Shown piece by piece: positions 34,768-45,049 of a stretch of 45,049 nucleotides of DNA. Origin of the DNA: Methylocystaceae bacterium (lineage in GTDB: Bacteria > Pseudomonadota > Alphaproteobacteria > Rhizobiales > Beijerinckiaceae); assembly GCA_003134075.1 (NCBI GenBank), contig PLAI01000248.1, positions 1 through 45,049 on the forward strand, given 5' to 3'. Position numbers and translations under genes: made by a program. The notes below the pieces were generated by a model. That model was not told the origin of the DNA and made no database searches. It worked only from the letters and a program-made list of their open reading frames with translations. Within the stretch, counting starts at the first letter, position 1. Each line of letters starts with the position of its first letter.

Positions 34768-35652
34768 TTAACCCTCGCAACGTGTTTCGACTGGATCGGG
34801 GGAAACGGCGTCGTCGGCGATGATCCTGATTGGCTTGGTCGCGGCCTGATCGCGATTTCGAGCCAGGGCGGCGTCCACGATCCGAAAGACACCGACGGAA
34901 ATATTATCAGCCCCGCCGGCGGCGAGCGCTTTTTCAACGAGCTCACGACACGCCTCTTGCGGATTGTTCGCGCGGATTATCTCGAGGATGTCCGCGCTGG
35001 TCACAAGATTGTGAAGTCCGTCCGAGCATAGAAGCACGGTGTCGCCAAGGCGCAACTTAAAGCCGGTCTCGAATATGGTCGGCTCGAATTTGTCGCGTGC
35101 TCCAAGCGCTTGCAAAATGAAATTTCCGCCGGGACTCTTTTGCGCTTGCTCCGGCGTCATGACGCCGTCTCGAATAAGCCGCGCGTGCAAGGTCTGATCG
35201 TCCGAGAGTTGCAGAAGCGCACTCTCCCGCAGCAAATAGGCGCGGCTGTCGCCGACATGCGCGAGCCAAAGCAAATCGTCGCGAATTAGGATCGCGGTGC
35301 AGGTCGTCCCCATTCCGCGCGTTTTTGGATTGGCCGCGCTGTAATCAAGGATAGCGCGATTGGCGGACTCGAACGCTTCCAGCAGCGCCCGCGGAGGAGC
35401 CTCGTCCGACGAATAGATCTCCCGTCTAACGACATCCGCCGCGAGCGCGCTCGCGACTTCGCCGGCGGCGTGCCCGCCCATTCCATCGGCGACCAACGCC
35501 AGGAATCCGACTTTTTCTTCGGGCGTTCCCTCGGCGGGCGCCACGAAAGCCACCGTGTCCTCATTGGTCGAGCGCACGCGTCCGATGTCGGTGAGCATCG
35601 CGCCCACGACTCTCAAGGACCCCCGGGAAGCTCTTTCGGCCATCGTCGTCAT
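34768..35652 (-). CDS. PP2C family protein phosphatase
   Basis: A 294-aa PPM/PP2C phosphatase that would reverse the action of the neighbouring kinase. Metal-binding and signature motifs are intact: RSTNEDT (Asp32), ADGMGGHAAGE (Asp56), GTTCTA, HVGDSRAYL, LLCSDGLHNLV (Asp211) and GGADNISVG (Asp249). It is cytoplasmic, without signal or membrane segment. Two start codons, at 35652 and 35643, are in frame; the first is listed. It is the first gene of a two-gene unit with the kinase, 3 bases apart, and is itself 146 bases after the ssb stop on the same strand. Confidence 0.92.
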   Translation of the reverse strand: MTTMAERASRGSLRVVGAMLTDIGRVRSTNEDTVAFVAPAEGTPEEKVGFLALVADGMGGHAAGEVASALAADVVRREIYSSDEAPPRALLEAFESANRAILDYSAANPKTRGMGTTCTAILIRDDLLWLAHVGDSRAYLLRESALLQLSDDQTLHARLIRDGVMTPEQAQKSPGGNFILQALGARDKFEPTIFETGFKLRLGDTVLLCSDGLHNLVTSADILEIIRANNPQEACRELVEKALAAGGADNISVGVFRIVDAALARNRDQAATKPIRIIADDAVSPDPVETRCEG

Positions 35653-35798
35653 GGCGGCTATCCTATGCCAAAATCACCGGAAGGTCCTGTGACGAACCCC
35701 AATCACGCTCCCGTTCGCGCGGTTCCGCCGCCTTTCGTTTTCGCCGGGACGCGCCGCGTGTCTAGCCCTAGATGCGACATGGCCGGAGCAAGCGGCGA

Positions 35799-36320
35799 TC
35801 AGAACGGTATGTCGTCGTCCAACTGGTTGGAGAGCCGCCCGCCGCCGGCCGCCGGCCCTGGGCGTCTCTCTTCTCCGGAGCGTTCCATCGGCGACGAGCG
35901 TCCGAAACTTCCGCCGCCCCCACCGCCAAAATTCTGCGAGTCGTAATCGCCGCTTTCGCTACGGCCGCCTTTGCTGTCGAGAAGCGTCAGTTCGCCGCGA
36001 TAACGTTGCAGCACGATGTCCGTGGCCTTGCGCTGATTGCCATCCTTGTCGGTGTATTCACGCGTCGCCAACTGGCCTTCGAGATAGATTTTGGAGCCCT
36101 TGCGGCAATATTGTTCGGCGATCTTGCCGAGATTTTCATTGAAAATCGAGATGTTATGCCATTCGGTGCGGTCCTTGCGCTCGCCGGTGTTTTTGTCGCG
36201 CCACGACTCCGTCGTCGCGAGTGAAAACGACACCACGCGATCGCCGGAGGGCAGTGTGCGCACTTCCGGGTCGCGGCCCAGATTGCCGACGAGGATGACC
36301 TTATTGACGCTGCCCGCCAT
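35799..36320 (-). CDS. ssb: Single-stranded DNA-binding protein
   Basis: A 173-aa SSB. It coats single-stranded DNA in replication, recombination and repair. The OB fold begins GSVNKVILVGNLGRDPEVR and contains TEWHNISIFNENLGKIAEQY and KIYLEGQLATREY; a flexible Gly/Arg-rich region leads to the acidic tail DDDIPF, which recruits partner proteins. The start is ATG 36320 with GGAG 6 bases upstream; the GTG at 36332 overlaps that site and is less likely. It is divergent from uvrA, and the alphaproteobacterial SOS operator lies in the shared region, an arrangement known from this class. Confidence 0.95.
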   Translation of the reverse strand: MAGSVNKVILVGNLGRDPEVRTLPSGDRVVSFSLATTESWRDKNTGERKDRTEWHNISIFNENLGKIAEQYCRKGSKIYLEGQLATREYTDKDGNQRKATDIVLQRYRGELTLLDSKGGRSESGDYDSQNFGGGGGGSFGRSSPMERSGEERRPGPAAGGGRLSNQLDDDIPF

Positions 36321-36409
36321 TTTACTCTCCACTGCGATGTTTTTCGCGCGGCAGTGTAGCCTAAAGCCGCCGCCGGCGCGGTGATGCGCCTGGCTTGTCC
36401 ACAGAAGGT

Positions 36410-36438
36410 TTGGACAAACGCGAAATATGTTCTATTTA
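36410..36438 (+). promoter_or_regulatory. uvrA promoter
   Basis: TTGGAC (36410-36415) and TATTTA (36433-36438) are 17 bases apart. The -10 lies inside the LexA operator at 36429-36443, so repressor binding would block RNA polymerase. Transcription should start near 36445. Confidence 0.6.
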
Positions 36439-36443
36439 TGTTC
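36429..36443. promoter_or_regulatory. LexA (SOS) operator between ssb and uvrA
   Basis: GTTC-TATTTAT-GTTC is an exact match to the direct-repeat SOS box of Alphaproteobacteria (GTTC-N7-GTTC). It covers the -10 of the uvrA promoter and lies 109 bases upstream of the ssb start, so uvrA and possibly ssb are induced by DNA damage. Confidence 0.9.
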
Positions 36444-36580
36444 TAGCAATCCCGCGGGCGTCCCGCAACCCCTTCCATACAAGGGAATGGTGTTTCTCGA
36501 GTGGATTGGCGCTTCGCTCCATGGCATGGAAAACGCAAAGGCCGAACGTCGGCGCCTCCCCAAAAGTTTCGAGCCCTCCC

Positions 36581-39648
<3,068 letters not shown>

Positions 39649-39652
<4 letters not shown>

Positions 39653-40914
39653 TCGCCCGCGAGACGCAAGGCGCCTGCTTCGCGATATTGGCGCGCCTCC
39701 CATTTCTGCCGAGCCGCCTCCAGCCCCCAGACGACGCCAAGCAGCATCAACACATGCCGCCAATGATCGATGTCGATCTGGAACGCCTGAAAAAAGAAGG
39801 CGAGCAGCACCGGGAAGAAGACTTGCGCCTGACGCTGGAACGGCGATTGCCGGAACATGAGCCGCAAGCCGATGAAGACGGTGACGCCCACGATGAGGAC
39901 GAACAAGAATCCGCCAAGCCAGCCGGTGTTGGCGAAGGCGCCGATATAGGAATTATGCGGCTCGAGATCAAAAATCGTGCGGAAGCGCAGCGGCCCGAAG
40001 CCCCAGAAGCGCTCGACCAGCATTGGCAACGAACGGAGTTGATTGCCGAAGCGCCCGGTGGAGCCCTCGTCATATTCCTGCGTGACCGAAGCGCGCTGCA
40101 GGAAGAAGGCGCGCGTCGACTCCATCGACAAAAGCACTAGAATGACCAGAACGCCAATCGTGATCGCGACCAACGCCGAGACCGTAATGCGGCGCTTCAA
40201 GCCCGCATCCCTGGTCGTCGCGAAAGCGCTGGACGCCATTAGCGCCATGGAAACGATCGTCGCTCCCCACGACCCGCGCGAGAAAGACAGAAAGTCGGCG
40301 GCCACGATGGTCGCCAGCATGATGACCGTCGTGGCGACGTGACGCGCGCGGGCGAACATCAGGTTTTGAGAAAGATAGAGCACGCCCAGGATCAGATAAG
40401 ACCCAAGCACGTTGGGATCCTTGAAGGTGCCGGAAACGCGCCCCCATTTCGAGAAGGTTTCGCCAAGTCCGGCGACGTCGAAATAGCCGAGCAGCCCGCA
40501 GACCGCGGCGATCAGAGTGCCGGCGGTGAAGCCGGACAGGATCGTTTCCGCGCGTTCGACAGTGCGGTCCGCGGCGAACAGCGCGAAAAACAACGCGGTG
40601 AAGGTCAAATAGGCGGACTGATACTGATACATCGCCGAATCGGCGACGCTCCAACAAGGGATCAGCGCCAAAAAGCCGAGAATTGTGTAGGAGATAATGA
40701 GAAACGCGAAAAGCAAAAAGCTGCGGTGAAGTGTAAACCCGCCAAGGAACCACAACGGTATCGCGATCATCGACGCAAAATCATAAGGCGAGGGTTCGAC
40801 GAGGGAGATGGCGCCGGAAAGCACGAATAACCAGACGGCGGCGTTGACGAGCTTCTGATAGTCGAACACGAGGCCCGGCGCCGGATTCGTCCGTGTCGCG
40901 CTGGCGTCGGTCAT
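39649..40914 (-). CDS. O-antigen ligase / polymerase family membrane protein
   Basis: A 421-aa polytopic inner membrane protein with about ten hydrophobic segments. [12 protein letters not shown], the large periplasmic loop and [16 protein letters not shown] are hallmarks of the Wzy_C (O-antigen ligase/polymerase) family, which joins or polymerises surface glycans from a lipid carrier in the periplasm. The exact role (ligase or polymerase) cannot be told. Its ATG overlaps the stop of the upstream glycosyltransferase gene (ATGA, 40911-40914), so the two probably serve the same exopolysaccharide or lipopolysaccharide. No other glycan genes are in the window. Confidence 0.85.
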
Positions 40915-42089
40915 GATCGCGCCCGCCGCGCGATGGCTTCGCGATACCCGGCTATGACGCCGTCGACCATGCCGGAAAGTGAGAACCGTGCGCCCACATA
41001 ATCGGCGAGTTCGCGCGTTTTCGCCGAACTTTCCCGCGCGGTTTCATCAAGCATGCGCGCCAGCGTGTCGCTAAGCACGCCGGGATTGTCGCAGGGAATC
41101 AAGCCGCCGCTATAGGGGCCGAAGATTTCGGCCATGCCGCCGACGCGCGTGGCGATGATTGGCTTATGCGCTCCGGCCGCCTCCAGAACGATATAGGGCA
41201 ATGATTCCGCGCGACTCGGAACGACAAGGATACGTCCCGCGGCAAACGCCTCGCGGGCAGTCATCGGCGCCCGGAAATTCAGCTGCGAGGCGACGCCGAG
41301 AGTCTCCGCGCGCGCGCTCAACGCCGCTCTTTCGGGACCGTCGCCGACGAGCACGAGGCTTGGACGACGCCGCGCTGTCTTGGCCAACAAGCCCAAGGCG
41401 TCGATCAGCGTGTCGAGCCCCTTGGCGGATCGAAATTCGCCGACATAGAGTAGATCGGCCGCGTCGTCGGCCGGCGTCACCGGCTCGAGTTCGCGCGGCG
41501 CGATGCCATTGCGCACGACATGCGCGAGATGGCGCGGCTTGCCCACGAGGCTCTCGAACCGATCGGCGATATAGCCGCTCTCGAATAACAGCAGATCGGT
41601 GCGCCAAGCGAGAATCGCCTCCATCATCATGAACAGGCGATGGCTCCAAGTCCCGGGGCGATAGTTTAGACTGCCGCCATGCGGCGTATAGACTCTCACC
41701 GCGACGAAGGACGACTTCCATTGATCGGCGACCCGCGCCAGGAAACCGCCCTTGGATCCATGGCCGTGCACGACGTCGGGATTCAACTCGGCGAGGCGCC
41801 GCCCGACTTTCAGCAAAAGCGAAAGATCCGTCATATGCGGCGGTCGATGGATCGGCAGGCGCAGGAGACCAAGCGTTAGAGATGGCGCGAGTTCGGTGAG
41901 TTGCGCCGCCCCGCGCGCGCCGCCGGTCAGTGAATCGGTGATGAGTCCAACTTCGTGCCCGCGGGCGATTTGTTCCCGCGCGAGATCGAGCACATGACGG
42001 AACAGGCCGCCCACGGGCGCTCGCAAAACATGCACGATGCGCAAGGGCTCGGCGCCCACGTCGCTCTTGTCGAGGCTGTCTTGCGTCAC
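40911..42089 (-). CDS. Glycosyltransferase family 4 protein
   Basis: A 392-aa GT-B fold glycosyltransferase of family GT4. The N-terminal acceptor domain has RIVHVLRAPVGGLFRHVLDL and VVHGHGSKGGFLAR; the C-terminal donor domain has LLYVGEFRSAKGLDTLIDAL, LVLVGDGPERAAL and VPSRAESLPYIVLEAAG, the nucleotide-sugar-binding E-x7-E region. It is cytoplasmic or peripheral at the membrane and transfers a sugar from a nucleotide donor to a lipid-linked glycan. Its stop overlaps the start of the O-antigen ligase-like gene, so both act in one glycan pathway. The sugar and acceptor are not known. Confidence 0.9.
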   Translation of the reverse strand: MTQDSLDKSDVGAEPLRIVHVLRAPVGGLFRHVLDLAREQIARGHEVGLITDSLTGGARGAAQLTELAPSLTLGLLRLPIHRPPHMTDLSLLLKVGRRLAELNPDVVHGHGSKGGFLARVADQWKSSFVAVRVYTPHGGSLNYRPGTWSHRLFMMMEAILAWRTDLLLFESGYIADRFESLVGKPRHLAHVVRNGIAPRELEPVTPADDAADLLYVGEFRSAKGLDTLIDALGLLAKTARRRPSLVLVGDGPERAALSARAETLGVASQLNFRAPMTAREAFAAGRILVVPSRAESLPYIVLEAAGAHKPIIATRVGGMAEIFGPYSGGLIPCDNPGVLSDTLARMLDETARESSAKTRELADYVGARFSLSGMVDGVIAGYREAIARRARS

Positions 42090-42201
42090 TTCCGGGGCGC
42101 CTCTTCTGTTTTGGCGGGCGCGGCGCCACGGCGTGGCAAATCCTCGCGCGCGGCCGAAACCGCCATGCGCGCGAAAACCTTATGTTTGCGGTGTTAATTT
42201 T

Positions 42202-42231
42202 GGATGAGCGCGCGTTTACACGCGCTCATCC
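42202..42231. terminator. Hairpin after clpA, probable terminator
   Basis: The arms GGATGAGCGCG (42202-42212) and CGCGCTCATCC (42221-42231) are perfectly complementary over 11 bp with an 8-base loop. The hairpin begins 12 bases after the clpA stop. On the minus strand it is followed by AAAATTAA rather than a T-run, so intrinsic termination is not certain. Confidence 0.55.
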
Positions 42232-42243
42232 GCTTTCACAAAG

Positions 42244-44718
<2,475 letters not shown>

Positions 44719-44730
44719 CAGTTCTCACCC

Positions 44731-45049
44731 CTACTTCTTTTCCATGATGCATTGCAGCGGATGTTGGTGTTTGCGGGCGAAATCCATGACCTGCGTAACT
44801 TTTGTCTCGGCGACTTCATAGGTGTAAACTCCGCATTCGCCTACACCATGATTATGGACAAGCAGCATAATTCGCGTCGCCTCTTCGACCGACTTATTAA
44901 AATACTTGCGTAATACGATGATAACAAATTCCTGCGTCGTATAATCGTCATTGAGCAATAGCACGCGATACATATGTGGACGCCGCGTCTGCGTGCGCGT
45001 GCGAGGGATAAGCGCCGTGCCCGCGTCCCCGCCACCCTTTCGCGGTTCC
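44731..45049 (-). CDS. clpS: ATP-dependent Clp protease adaptor ClpS (5' end beyond the window)
   Basis: The adaptor that delivers N-end-rule substrates to ClpAP. The frame ends at 44731 and stays open to the right edge, reading ...[33 protein letters not shown] and on, so the start lies outside. The substrate-binding features are present: [14 protein letters not shown], the loop [15 protein letters not shown] with the conserved His, and the C-terminal [20 protein letters not shown]. An ATG at 44973 would cut into the first conserved strand and is not the true start. It is followed by clpA after 12 bases. Confidence 0.93.
   Translation of the reverse strand, partial: EPRKGGGDAGTALIPRTRTQTRRPHMYRVLLLNDDYTTQEFVIIVLRKYFNKSVEEATRIMLLVHNHGVGECGVYTYEVAETKVTQVMDFARKHQHPLQCIMEKK

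Noticed and set aside
26744-35652. Type VI secretion accessory cluster (PpkA/PppA/Fha)
   Set aside because: Kinase, PP2C and FHA are present but no tss core gene (TssB, TssC, Hcp, VgrG, ClpV) is found; the ClpA at 42244 has an intact ClpP-binding loop and sits with clpS.
35665-35811. Open plus-strand frame beginning MPKSPEGPVTNPNH before the ssb end
   Set aside because: It continues into the antisense of ssb with no sign of coding and no ribosome binding site.

Overview
Organism. The window is GC-rich and codes densely on both strands. Several features point to an alphaproteobacterium of the order Hyphomicrobiales (Rhizobiales), possibly near Methylocystis/Methylosinus, although the genus is a guess. 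These are: an alphaproteobacterial LexA operator (GTTC-N7-GTTC) between ssb and uvrA; an FtcR/Rem-type flagellar regulator; the DUF2948-hisD-UPF0262-LMW phosphatase cluster; the rsfS-rlmH pair; and a divergent polysaccharide deacetylase next to rppH.

Layout. 1-2900: a gene tail cut by the left edge (low GC3), a divergent polysaccharide deacetylase overlapping rppH, and a convergent TrmN6-type methyltransferase. 3030-5249: long-chain polyprenyl diphosphate synthase and an amidase. 5253-8677 (minus): the operon DUF2948, hisD, UPF0262, LMW phosphatase, PPTase. 8805-10101: a 37-aa membrane protein and a compact SF1 helicase. 10129-12754 (minus): purA, with a possible attenuator in its leader, and a membrane protein of unknown function. 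13274-14436: a 38-aa membrane protein (+) and rsfS-rlmH (-). 14437-14946: a long gap holding a strong terminator and a candidate small RNA. 14947-19354: quinone oxidoreductase (-), a UbiH-type flavin hydroxylase (+) and typA (+). 19448-26704: ftcR (-), uvrC (-) with a palindromic element inside its coding sequence, chaC (-) and smc (+).

26744-35652 is an accessory-looking block between the housekeeping genes smc and ssb/uvrA. On the minus strand it has a TIR-transmembrane protein, a patatin-like phospholipase and a lipoprotein whose frame is broken near the 3' end. Divergent from these, on the plus strand, are an FHA-transmembrane-trypsin-like protease and a Tat-exported His/Gly-rich protein. 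Convergent to those, on the minus strand, are a PP2C phosphatase and a Ser/Thr kinase-transmembrane-Sel1 protein. Kinase, phosphatase and phosphothreonine reader form a recognisable circuit. TIR and patatin domains are typical effectors. Three proteins share the plan N-terminal signalling domain, one membrane helix, C-terminal domain. No T6SS, CBASS or Thoeris core gene is present, so this block is the best candidate for an undescribed trans-envelope signalling or defence system. That function is inference.

35799-45049 returns to core functions: ssb and uvrA around a shared SOS operator, an O-antigen ligase-like protein with a GT4 glycosyltransferase (-), and clpS-clpA (-), where clpS is cut by the right edge.
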